Both the position numbers and the translations under genes were made by a program. From contig NC_089588.1 of the NCBI RefSeq assembly GCF_019320115.1, positions 121,402,837 through 121,466,836 on the forward strand: a DNA stretch of 64,000 bases. Direction: 5' to 3'. The notes beneath the pieces were generated by a model, which did no database searches, was not told the origin of the DNA, and saw only the letters and a list, made by a program, of their open reading frames with translations. Origin of the DNA: Miscanthus floridulus (taxonomy: Eukaryota; Streptophyta; Magnoliopsida; Poales; Poaceae). Below, piece by piece: positions 55,759 to 64,000 of this stretch; positions within the stretch are counted from its first letter, which is position 1, and every line of letters starts with the position of its first letter.

Positions 55759-56543
55759 GCTGGACACATCGACGCCATGGTCTTCCCCAAGTTGCAATTC
55801 GTTTCCAACTCAGCTGCCACGTCGTCCTCGGATTCAGCAGACACGTCGTCACTGTTTCGGTCATAACTTCCTCATACGACATCGAAACGGGCCGTTCTTG
55901 GATGCGTTGGAAAGGGGACGACGATGCCGTCGTTTTGGATCTGGTCCCAGCTCCAGAAGGTCCGTGGATCATTCTGTGTGACCACGGCAAGGTGCTGCGT
56001 CACCTATTTGGGCCAACTTGGCCATGTATCGTGTCGGGCCTTAAGCCCAAGTTGTGGGCGCCCAACCCCTGGCCGTCCCCAACCCTAGGTCGAGTCTTAG
56101 ACTATAAACACAGCCGCCGCCGCTGCTACACAATTGGGTTTTGTTTAGAGTTTAGTTTTCCATCGAGAAACTGAATCGTTCATTGTAACTGTGGTGACAA
56201 ATCCTTTTACAGTGATCCAGGGCCCCCGTTCTTGATCTCCTCCACTGTGTCGATTAGTCCTTTGGAACCGAGTTCTTGAATCCTCTATTGATATCCGCGT
56301 CATTCATATTTGCAATTTCAGATTGCGTGTTTTACCTTCTTGCTTGTGCTCTTCGATTCGCTTGCAGGAAAAGCCTTCTTGGCGAGGTCAATCAAGTTGT
56401 GCTTGGTTGATAACCAACGGAGCAGTGGTGTAACGGTTGCAGGGTTCGAATCGTGTCTGATTTGAAGCCGGATCGCCAACGTCGAGATCTCCACAAATCG
56501 AACTTACCGGCTACCTCTCGGAAGATCGGGCCTGTACTCATCA
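55741..56543 (+). repeat. 3' LTR
   Basis: 803 bases, same ends as the 5' LTR and the same length. Ten substitutions by eye: nine transitions and one C/G transversion. It is followed directly by the CTGGG target duplication and then CACTA subterminal DNA. Confidence 0.93.
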
Positions 56544-56850
56544 CTGGGCCTGTTGGGCCTCGGCCTTTCCGGAGGCGGGCCTTATAGCGTGCCCGTCTGC
56601 AAAAATAGATTTATGGGACGGGTATCTTTAGACGACCCCCTCTGAAAATAGACCATTTTGGAGGCGGTTACCTTACGACGACCGCCTCCATAAATCCATT
56701 TTCCGAGGCGGTCACTTTTTATCCGTCTCGGTAAATAAAAAATCACCGCCTCCGTTAATCGTAGGCATTAACTGAGACGGTTGAATTTTATGACCACCTC
56801 AGCCAATAAAAATGTATATGTCTTACAAAATTATTTGTGTAGTAGTGCAT

Positions 56851-57282
56851 GCCTCTGCCGCCAGCCACTGCTGGGTTTGCTGCCGAGCATCTCCCACATA
56901 GCTGGCGGAGGCCGAGGCGCGTGCTGAGGGCGCGCCACACCCGCATGGCCGGCACACTTAGGCACGACGTCCTTCCTTTTGCTCGGTCGGGTCTGGATCC
57001 GCTCCTCTGCTCAGCTGCGATCCAGGACCTCTCTGCTGCAGATTACAAACTTTCTGACATTGGCCGAGGACGTGGATGCTCCTGCTCCTGCTGATCTCAT
57101 CCCTTGCGTTGCGTGCTCCATCCATCTGACTTAATTTGCAGGAGCCACTTGGAGGCGCTGGACATGGTCCATGCACCGGCTATATGCCTGCATATATGCT
57201 GTCTGGCTCACGCTGGGGGTGGACACCATGCATGGAGGGACACCTGCGGCTGGCTTCCCACTCTTCAGCCAGCCACATGAAT
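56851..57282. other. Short gap with no supported gene
   Basis: Mixed-composition DNA with open frames on both strands at 56849-57176, neither with a domain. Confidence 0.5.
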
Positions 57283-57290
57283 CACTGTGC

Positions 57291-57472
57291 CAGCGGCGGA
57301 TTCAGGAAAAATTTTAGGGGGCTAAATAAAAGTGCCACAGCAACATACCTCCGACTGTTACTCGATCTTAAGTCTCAGCCCCACCTACACGATAGAACTT
57401 TGCCTAAAAATTTAGGGGGCTCCAGGACTCCGGTATCGGTAGGGGCTCGAGCCTCCCCTGAATCCGCCCCTG
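57291..57472. mobile_element. hAT-type MITE, 182 bp, 8 bp TSD CACTGTGC
   Basis: The ends CAGCGGCGGATTCAGG and CCTGAATCCGCCCCTG are inverted repeats with one mismatch. CACTGTGC is duplicated exactly at 57283-57290 and 57473-57480. TTTTAGGGGGCTAAAT and AAATTTAGGGGGCTCC inside are typical of hAT relatives. Non-coding. Confidence 0.9.
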
Positions 57473-57808
57473 CACTGTGCAGTGCTGTAACAGAGGGCCT
57501 ATTATCATTTGCTCAAATTTTGGAACTATCTCCCAGTAAAGATATAGCACGCTGATGGTCATTGGTCAATGCAAGAGATTGATCAGCAAGTTGTTCGTTT
57601 GGGCACTATCTAAACTGTTAAAAATGTAAGGTGAGATCGACATTATTTTCTTCGTTTGTATATGAGCAGCCGAGCCCACCCATAAAGAAAATTGTTAATA
57701 TAGTGTTTAGTTTATTGTTCCAACATTTGACCGAATTTGACATTTTACCGGCTTACTTCATATCTCCATGCCACGGTCATTGAAATCATCACAGACCAAC
57801 CAAGTAAC

Positions 57809-57945
57809 GCCCTGTTCGTTTGGGCTTGTTTGACTGATAAGCCATAACTGAAAGTATTGTTGGCTGATTTGGTATGAGAAAAAAATACTGTTCGTTAACT
57901 GAAAAAGTACGGCTTATAAGTCAAACAAGCTCAAACGAACAGGGC
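57809..57945. mobile_element. CCTGTTCG-family MITE, copy 3
   Basis: The ends GCCCTGTTCGTTTGGGCTTG and CTCAAACGAACAGGGC are nearly perfect inverted repeats; the interior has GTATGAGAAAAAAATACTGTTC. It is the best-preserved copy of the family in this window. No convincing 8 bp duplication is visible. Confidence 0.7.
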
Positions 57946-58117
57946 TGCCAACGTTTCTACACCTACAGATCTATCTTAATCTTCTAGTGCAATAATGATG
58001 AAAACTAATACGTACGGAATAGCGCCGATGGTAATCCTAGCTAAAAAAAAAAGAATTCGAAACAAGGTATAGTAATTGCAAGAGCAACACGTACCGAAAC
58101 ATCCAAGTCACCAAATA

Positions 58118-58378
58118 CTCCCTTCGTCCACGAAAAAATGTAATTCTCGCATTTTGAGAAACCGAATACTTTCAAGTTTGACTAAATTTATATAAAAAAA
58201 TACAATAATTTATGATACAAAATAAATATTGTTATATTCGTCATGCAATATACTTTCATAAACCGATTTGGAGATGTAAATTTGAATACTATATATTTAC
58301 TATAAACTTAGTCAAACTTGAATAATTTTAATAGGCACGAATATCATAGTTGCCTTCTTTTATGGAGTGAGAGGGGAC
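58118..58378. mobile_element. Stowaway-type MITE, diverged
   Basis: It begins TA then CTCCCTTCGTCCACG and ends near ATGGAGTGAGAGGGGAC then TA, with an AT-rich interior containing AGTTTGACTAAATTTAT and CTTAGTCAAACTT, an internal inverted pair typical of grass Stowaway families. Confidence 0.65.
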
Positions 58379-58534
58379 TAGTCAGCAGTTAATTATTCTT
58401 ACCACTAAGATTGCTCCGGTACAATCGATCGGAGAGATCCAGGCTTTTCCCCCTTGAGCAATAGAGGGACACATGTTAAACTATTATTACCACTAGCTAG
58501 GTCAATGAAGTCAGCAGTTAATCATCACCACTAA

Positions 58535-59230
58535 GGGCATGTACAATGGTAATAATTACGCCGTCTGTATACCGTATATTTTGCAAAAACGTCCCTGGCA
58601 AGCTTGGAGACGGGCGGGATCGTCGTCTCACGAGGCGACGACTGCGGCTCGTGCTCCCAAGCTCACGCGACGGCAGATGCAGCGTTGTACGGGCGTCGTC
58701 TCTAGGCTACACGCGCTCGGGATCCAGTTGCGGCCGCGCCTGGTGGCTCAGAGCACCGGAGCTGTCACCGGTGCTCGCCGGCGACGGCGCCATGAGCATC
58801 GGAGCGCGCGATGATGGAACAATGCTAGGGCGTGGCACTGACAAGGAAGAGCAAGGATGTAGTCATTGCGGCGGGGTCCCAACCTTCACGGGTGGCGGCA
58901 ATGGCTTGGTGGCGACGGATTCCTCCACACCTTCATCTGGCACCATCGATTTATCCTCATTCGACAGCAATCGAGGATGCACTGGTAGCAGCCCGATTTC
59001 TCCTCATCTTTAGTGGCTTCGTGCAACCACCTTGCTCTCTTGGATCGATTCTAGTGGCAGCACGACTGTTTACAAAATAATATTCATGAATGATCTTGGC
59101 TACATGCAAAGTATTAAACCGTTCGCAGACGACTCCTGTCTGTGGGTTGTACGGTCAGTCTCTCTAGCTGTTTGTACATCGGATTCGAGGCTCTTGTAGA
59201 CGGCCTCCCGTCTGTGGGTTGTGCATGCCC
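58535..59230. mobile_element. Harbinger-type non-autonomous element with cargo (TSD TAA)
   Basis: The ends GGGCATGTACAATGG and GGGTTGTGCATGCCC are inverted repeats, bordered by TAA at 58532-58534 and 59231-59233. The 696 bp interior has a GC-rich block (58600-58800), and its right part holds two diverged copies of CGTCTGTGGGTTGT (about 59130-59225). Frames in the block have no domain. No transposase. Confidence 0.75.
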
Positions 59231-59468
59231 TAAGGACGTGTTAAATTGACTGTTTGTCAAAGCAAATAGAGGGAATCCCGGTTGTGGAAAAGACAAAGAA
59301 AAGGAATAATTAAACTTCAAATGGAAAACTCTGATATACGACGAAGATACGAGCACTCAACATCATATATATCCATACGCGTACACACTGTAATTGTACT
59401 ATTTTTTTTTGTTTGGAAAAAACAAGACACAATAGAACAGACTGGTAGCCCTAACAATGAACAGGGTA

Positions 59469-59719
59469 CCCCCTCCATTCTAAAAAATAGAAATATCATT
59501 TTTCGAGGAGTCAATAAAACCATGTTTAATTAGATTTATAAAAAATATTGTCAATATTTATACTTTCAAATATGTTTATACTATGAAAATATTTGTTTTG
59601 TTTAATTTAGTGATACTTGTTATGTATCATAATTGTTAGTAGTTTTTGTATGTGCTTGGTCAAATTTAGGATTGTTTGACCTGCTCCGTGAGACTTCCAT
59701 TCTTTCTAGGCTGAGGGAG
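59469..59719. mobile_element. Stowaway-type MITE (TSD TA)
   Basis: The ends CCCCCTCCATTCTAAAA and TTCTAGGCTGAGGGAG are imperfect inverted repeats, with TA at 59467-59468 and 59720-59721. 251 bp, AT-rich. Confidence 0.7.
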
Positions 59720-60261
59720 TAAAAAGGCAAAATACGTGGCACAAACCACATACTAAGTGGAAATACGGAAATCAACTCACAAAATGTATTTTGGTTGTTA
59801 AAAAAATATAAAATCTAGCAAAATTGAGATGCAAACTATCTTTTGAAAAATTCATACGAAAATGATAAATTTGAGGTACATATGTAGTAAAAGACAAAAA
59901 CATGCATCTATAGAACATCTAAAAATCATCGTTGTTTGTATAAGTTTTTCTAATTTCAGTTTGAATCCCAACTTATTTTTCACATAAGTACATATTTGTA
60001 TGCGCTATGGATATATCAAATTTCAAAAATATTGGAACTACTAAGACACATTTTTAAAAATGGTTTTCATGTTTGCACGGTGGTTTCCAGCACATATTTG
60101 TCCGGAGTAAAAATGTGTGCAGTTAATTAGTGATCACAAAGATCGCTCCGGCCGGCCGGCACGATCGTGGGATTCTAGGAATCGGAGAGATCCAGGCTTT
60201 CTCGCTTCAGCACCAAGCCACGTCGGTGTCGTCGTTTTGCCGTTAGCTAGCTCAGGTTCCC

Positions 60262-60269
60262 TATATAAA
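60262..60269 (+). promoter_or_regulatory. TATA box of the second RING-H2 gene
   Basis: TATATAAA within GGTTCCCTATATAAACAAAC lies about 100 bases before the start codon at 60365, leaving a leader of about 65 bases. Confidence 0.65.
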
Positions 60270-60364
60270 CAAACAAAAAGGACGACTGCCTGGCCCTCCT
60301 TGATTCCACAACTCATCAGCAGGATTGCAGTTTCGTCACTCCTGAGTGCCGAATCAATCCGTCC

Positions 60365-60919
60365 ATGGCCACCAGCACCGGCGGCAACCCGTACTCCAAC
60401 ACGCAGCAGCGGCCATCGCACCACTTCTCGCCGTTCTACAAGGTGGCCGCCGCCGCCGTGGTCACCCTGAGCCTCATCGCCCTGCTCGCCAAGATGCTCC
60501 ACTTCTGGCTCCGCTCCCTCAAGGACGCGCAGGAGGCTGACGCCGCCGACGACAGTAGTGGACGACGAGCACCGAGCGACGCCGAACGCCGCCGTGTGCG
60601 CACGGTCGGCATCGGAAGCGGGGACGGTGTAGTAGCGCCACGTCAGCAGCCGCCGGCGCCGGCGGCGGTGGCCGTGGAGATGGTGCGGGCGATGGGCCCG
60701 TTGGTTTGCACGTACCTGAGAGCGGACGGGTGGCCGGCGGAGGCAGCGTGCGCGGTGTGCCTGGCTGAGCTGGCCGACGGCGACGCCCTCAGGGTGCTGC
60801 CGGTGTGCATGCACTACTTCCACGCCGCCTGCGTCGGGGAGTGGCTGCGCGCGCATGATACCTGCCCGCTCTGCCGCGCCCCGCTCGCTCCTCCTGCCGC
60901 CGACGATACTGCCGCCTAG
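60365..60919 (+). CDS. RING-H2 finger E3 ubiquitin ligase, ATL type (184 aa)
   Basis: A single GC-rich exon. A polar N-terminus (about 1-25) leads into a membrane helix (about 26-50, [23 protein letters not shown]), a charged linker, [19 protein letters not shown] and a complete RING-H2 domain with ligands C129, C132, C148, H150, H153, C156, C167 and C170 (CAVCLAEL ... CMHYFHAAC ... CPLC). The E2-contact Trp (GEWLR) is kept. Spacing between ligands equals that of the gene at 47140, and both share DALRVLP/EALRVLP and CMHYFHA, so they are paralogues. The protein should act as a membrane-anchored ubiquitin ligase with unknown targets. The start CCATGGCC is in a strong context with a TATA box upstream. 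The frame is intact. Confidence 0.9.
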   Translation: MATSTGGNPYSNTQQRPSHHFSPFYKVAAAAVVTLSLIALLAKMLHFWLRSLKDAQEADAADDSSGRRAPSDAERRRVRTVGIGSGDGVVAPRQQPPAPAAVAVEMVRAMGPLVCTYLRADGWPAEAACAVCLAELADGDALRVLPVCMHYFHAACVGEWLRAHDTCPLCRAPLAPPAADDTAA

Positions 60920-62979
60920 TGAGCGATCCATGAGCAACCCGGCGCCATAATTAACTTGTCCATGTGTGTGTACAGATTGACTGACTGCGCTTTCTATACG
61001 TGCTCGTCAATGTACGGTGACTTAATCCATACGTTCAGGACAAATGAAATTAATTTAATACTACGCTTGATCATGATCTCAACGTCCTCAACCTGATCAA
61101 AAGACCGAGATAAGCCAAGCTCGAATGGTGACTATTCTGAGGTTTCCACATAGTGGACACGCGGCAAAGCTGGTGCATGTTCGTTGTTCCAGTGTTGGTA
61201 CCTCGTATGCACACAGGACATATAAACCAAAAGAGCACGGTGCAGTTGTAGCTTTTTTCTTAAAATATTCTCACTCGAGGTCTTTTTTTATAATAACAGC
61301 ACATTGGAAGTGGAGAGATGGCGAGAGTACCGTGTACACACAACTACTACCACCACCTGGGACGGAACCTAGGTGGTGGAGTACTATGCTCTCGGTGTTT
61401 TGGAGGATACGAGAGAATGGTTGATATATGTAGGTTTTGGAACTGTATATATCGTGTGGTTAGATTCACCCAGCTGGTTGCAATCGATTTAAATCACGGT
61501 CTCTTCCCGGATAAGAAGTACCTTTGATCCTCGCACCATGATCATACTTAATTAATGGCAAGGATACTTATGAACATGAGATGCGAGACTTAATGAAGTG
61601 ATTGAATTAGTATAGTGCAAACCTGGATTACTGATAATGACTTAATTTGAGCTAAAACTTGAAAATAAGGATCCATCAATAGTAAGCTTTTATGCAAAGT
61701 TACTTTTGATACTTGCTATGGACCATCTTGTATACCTTAAATCTTTTCATACCCTTCGAGTTTTTTCTTTTTTCCGATTATGTCTTGAAGAATACAATTT
61801 AGTACTCAGGTTTGTTAACCCCTGCTATAGGTGAACCTCAGCAGCAAGTGGTTTTTGCCCATGCTGTATGACGGTTCTGGAAGAAGATAGCCAGCAGTAA
61901 GTGTTGTGCTTTACCTCTCATACATGGGCAGGATGATCTTTTGTTGTGTGTTGTATATTATGTTAGTACATGCTACCCTACTATGTCTGAGAAGGAAAAA
62001 ACTTATGGTTTGTAAGACTTAAATAAATGGTTTGTAATACTTCCGCACATTTACTCTGATGTAAAATATTTATATCAACTGTTGTAATACTGCAATGCTT
62101 ATCTGTAATGATCCTCAACAGTTGAACAAAGTTGATGATTTGGGATCCCTCAAGGACACCATACATACTACTGGTCAGAAGTCTCCAAGACAACATAACT
62201 CGAGAGGTTCTGCCACACTAGCTTGTTATGAAAAAGTCTAGTTCGATAGAGTTGGTTGCTAAGTATACCTTGGTATGCCTTGTCCACCACGTAAATGAAG
62301 TATCCTATCCAATTTGAGCCCCAATTTGAGCCTCCTGTATAGCTCCCCTGGCCCACTTCGTCTTGGTTGGGCCTTTTTGCTTAATAAAGACGGGACTGCC
62401 GAGTAGATAGTATAACAATACCAATGTTCCTAAAAATAATAATATTATTAGGTATCTACTCCTAAAATCAGGAAAAGGACAGCTTAGGAATAAGCTCTCC
62501 GTTATATTTAATTGCCGTGTGTATCCAAAGGAACGATGCTCCTCTCGCTTCGGCACTTCGGCGACTAGGGATGCAAACGGTATAGATATTATCGAATCGG
62601 ATTGACATGCTGATACAGATTTTTTTTGTCAATACTTTTGTCAGATGTTCAGATGATTTCTCATATATCGAATACAAATTAGAATTCTTTACACGGATGA
62701 TGAATGCAAATACAATCTCATCAATATCTGCAGGATATCAGATATCTGAATGATATCCAAAAAAAATATCCATATCTAAATTTAAACTTTTAAATATATA
62801 TAAACTAATTTTTTTTATTTAAAAAAGAATTCAAATTTAAAATAAATATAAATATAAACATAAATAAAATATAATATAAATGTGCAAATGTGTTAACATA
62901 ATAATACAATATTATTAACCATCCTTTGAGCCTCAGGGTAGCCCAGCAATGTGGCCGTGCCCTGTGGCTCACCCCTTTA
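60920..62979. other. 3' flank of the RING-H2 gene and AT-rich intergenic DNA
   Basis: No gene is supported. Short open frames at 61125-61527 and 61981-62677 lack domains or codon bias. About 62740-62900 is extremely AT-rich. Confidence 0.5.
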
Positions 62980-63073
62980 GGACTCGTTCGGTTAAGGTAT
63001 TATGAGGGTAGTAAAACCTTATATAAATTAGGAATCCTTGCTGGAGCTCGTTCCCGGTCAAACGAACGTGGCC
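62980..63073. mobile_element. Tourist-like MITE 1 of a chain (TSD TTA)
   Basis: The ends GGACTCGTTCGGTT and TCAAACGAACGTGGCC are imperfect inverted repeats, bordered by TTA at 62977-62979 and 63074-63076. Only 94 bp. Confidence 0.6.
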
Positions 63074-63076
63074 TTA

Positions 63077-63315
63077 GTGCTTGTTTAGTTCCCAACCAAA
63101 TTTTTAAAAAGTGCTACAATAGCCATCACATCGAATCTTGCGATACGTGCATGGAGCATTAAATGTAGACGAAAAAAACTAATTGTACAGTTTGGTTAAA
63201 AATTACGAGACGAACGTTTTGAGCCTAATTAGTCCATGATTGAACACTAATTGCCATGTAAAAACGAAAGTGATACAGTAGCCAAATTTCTAAAATTCGC
63301 GTACTAAACACAGCC
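63077..63315. mobile_element. Tourist-like MITE 2 of a chain (TSD TTA), relative of 5158-5399
   Basis: The ends GTGCTTGTTTAGTTCCC and CGTACTAAACACAGCC are imperfect inverted repeats bordered by TTA at 63074-63076 and 63316-63318. Internal text (TGCATGGAGCATTAAATGTAG, CTAATTAGTCCATGATTG, GATACAGTAGCC) matches the 5158-5399 copy. Confidence 0.8.
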
Positions 63316-63392
63316 TTACTGGTGTTGTGGCCTCATAGTCATATAGGAAGCTTGCTCCCGTAATGCTAGCTGGGGCATAGAGGTGGCACTAA

Positions 63393-63603
63393 GGCCCTCT
63401 TTGGCGCAGCTCCGGGCAGCTCCGGCTCCTCCTCTGCGTACTGCAGCAACACTGCTTAGCACTGTAGCAGGAGCCGTTTTGGAAACCGAGGCAGAAAATG
63501 AACTGAAAAGAGGAGGAGCCGGAGAAGCCACAATTTCGGACTCCTCCGGCTCCGCGCTACAGTAGCAGAGCCGGAGCCGGCCGGAGCCGTGCCAAACGAG
63601 GCC
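63393..63603. mobile_element. Tourist-like MITE 3 (TSD TAA), GC-rich interior
   Basis: The ends GGCCCTCTTTGGC and GCCAAACGAGGCC are inverted repeats with one mismatch, bordered by TAA at 63390-63392 and 63604-63606. The interior is built of GGAGCCGG/CCGGCTCC motifs and can fold along its length. Confidence 0.85.
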
Positions 63604-63606
63604 TAA

Positions 63607-64000
63607 AACTAGCATACTCCCACGCTGCTTAGTCTTGAGACTTGACTGCTCGCATCCGCACGGCACAGGCCCAACACGACTAGCAGGATGTGTTGGCCCA
63701 AGCCCATGAAGCACACAACACCACAGCCTGCTTGGTCAAGTCTAATTAGTTTGTATGTGGCAGCTCATTTTCTTTTTCTTATTTTTGTATGATTTTTGTA
63801 TATGTACTCAACTACTCATAAGATATCGGCTTAGGTGTGCATAAGTTATGAAATCTATGACAATAATGCAACTCAACTTTCAAAAAAACATGACAATGCG
63901 ACTTGTATATGAACGATAATGTGCTTCTACACATATAATCTAGTTATAATTAGGAATCATATAGTGGTCAAATGACTGCAGCACATCTTATATATGTGGA
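63607..64000. other. Right edge, no supported gene
   Basis: AT-rich after about 63730. The minus-strand open frame at 63316-63714 runs through MITE 3 and is not a gene. Confidence 0.55.

Larger units (their letters stand above)
51662..56543 (+). mobile_element. LTR retrotransposon with gag and protease only (TSD CTGGG)
   Basis: Two 803 bp LTRs (51662-52464 and 55741-56543) begin TGATGAGG and end ATCA, with CTGGG duplicated at 51657-51661 and 56544-56548. A primer-binding site follows the 5' LTR and a polypurine tract precedes the 3' LTR. The coding region keeps a Ty3/gypsy-style gag and an aspartic protease start, then runs straight into the 3' tail; reverse transcriptase, RNase H and integrase are absent. 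The LTRs differ at about ten positions by eye, indicating recent insertion. It would need enzymes from a relative to move. Confidence 0.92.
50831..56847. mobile_element. Small CACTA element split by a nested LTR retrotransposon
   Basis: The right end reads TTTGTGTAGTAGTG (ending 56847) and the left end CATTACTACATAAAT, an inverted match with one change in the CACTA core. Both ends carry GAGGCGGGCAT, ACCGCCTC and GTTAATCGATTAACG-type subterminal repeats (50860-51040 and 56560-56810). Without the LTR element and one TSD copy it is about 1.1 kb. Flanking trinucleotides are CGC and CAT, so no clean TSD remains. The GC-rich block at 51060-51600 has no recognisable protein and may be acquired DNA. 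Confidence 0.7.

Noticed and set aside
60134..60937. 267-codon minus-strand open frame
   Set aside because: It is an antisense shadow of the second RING-H2 gene.

Overview
The window is nuclear DNA of a grass, most likely a panicoid of the sorghum/sugarcane/Miscanthus/maize group. This is inferred from the monocot gene style (GC-rich exons, plant splice sites), CACTA elements with TTTGCCGAGTG-type subterminal repeats, and dense Tourist, Stowaway and hAT miniature elements. Species cannot be fixed from the sequence alone. No tRNA, rRNA, CRISPR or bacterial-type signal was seen.

Only a few host genes are supported. From left to right they are: the first 34 codons of a minus-strand gene cut by the left edge (1-102); a two-exon HARBI1/ALP1-like domesticated transposase (6935-9402, +); a two-exon group VII ERF transcription factor with an MCGG oxygen-sensing N-terminus (37212-38279, +); and two single-exon membrane RING-H2 (ATL-type) ubiquitin ligases (47140-47709 and 60365-60919, both +). 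The four complete genes are on the plus strand and are separated by transposon-rich DNA.

The rest is layered mobile DNA, and many elements can be delimited to the base by their target-site duplications (TSDs). They are: a decayed hAT transposase gene (11448-13858, -) and a second hAT C-terminal remnant (43903-44346, -); a 1.8 kb CACTA (14419-16213, TSD CCC); a solo-LTR-like insertion (16712-17229); a 738 bp Harbinger-type element (19521-20258, TSD TTA); a 10.5 kb CACTA (20656-31160, TSD AAA) carrying broken tnp2, a PF03004-like transposase, a Ulp1-like protease and an RNase H1 N-terminal domain; a Mutator-like element with GC-rich cargo (34278-35036, 9 bp TSD); a LINE remnant (about 36395-36965); a 3.6 kb PIF/Harbinger element with an intact transposase (39170-42736, TSD TAA); a gag-protease-only LTR retrotransposon (51662-56543, two 803 bp LTRs, TSD CTGGG) nested in a small CACTA (50831-56847); and a 696 bp Harbinger-type element (58535-59230, TSD TAA). 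Many MITEs fill the gaps, including a chain of Tourist-like copies at 62980-63603.

The host genes do not form an operon-like or metabolic cluster. The main theme is one superfamily in two states: a PIF/Harbinger transposase turned host protein that has lost its catalytic glutamate, and an intact PIF/Harbinger transposase about 30 kb away, together with several Harbinger-type non-autonomous elements. No clearly undescribed biological system was found. The most unusual items are the frame-preserving gag-protease retroelement with one-sided LTR mutations, the composite CACTA, and the back-to-back MITEs that share one TTA target site.
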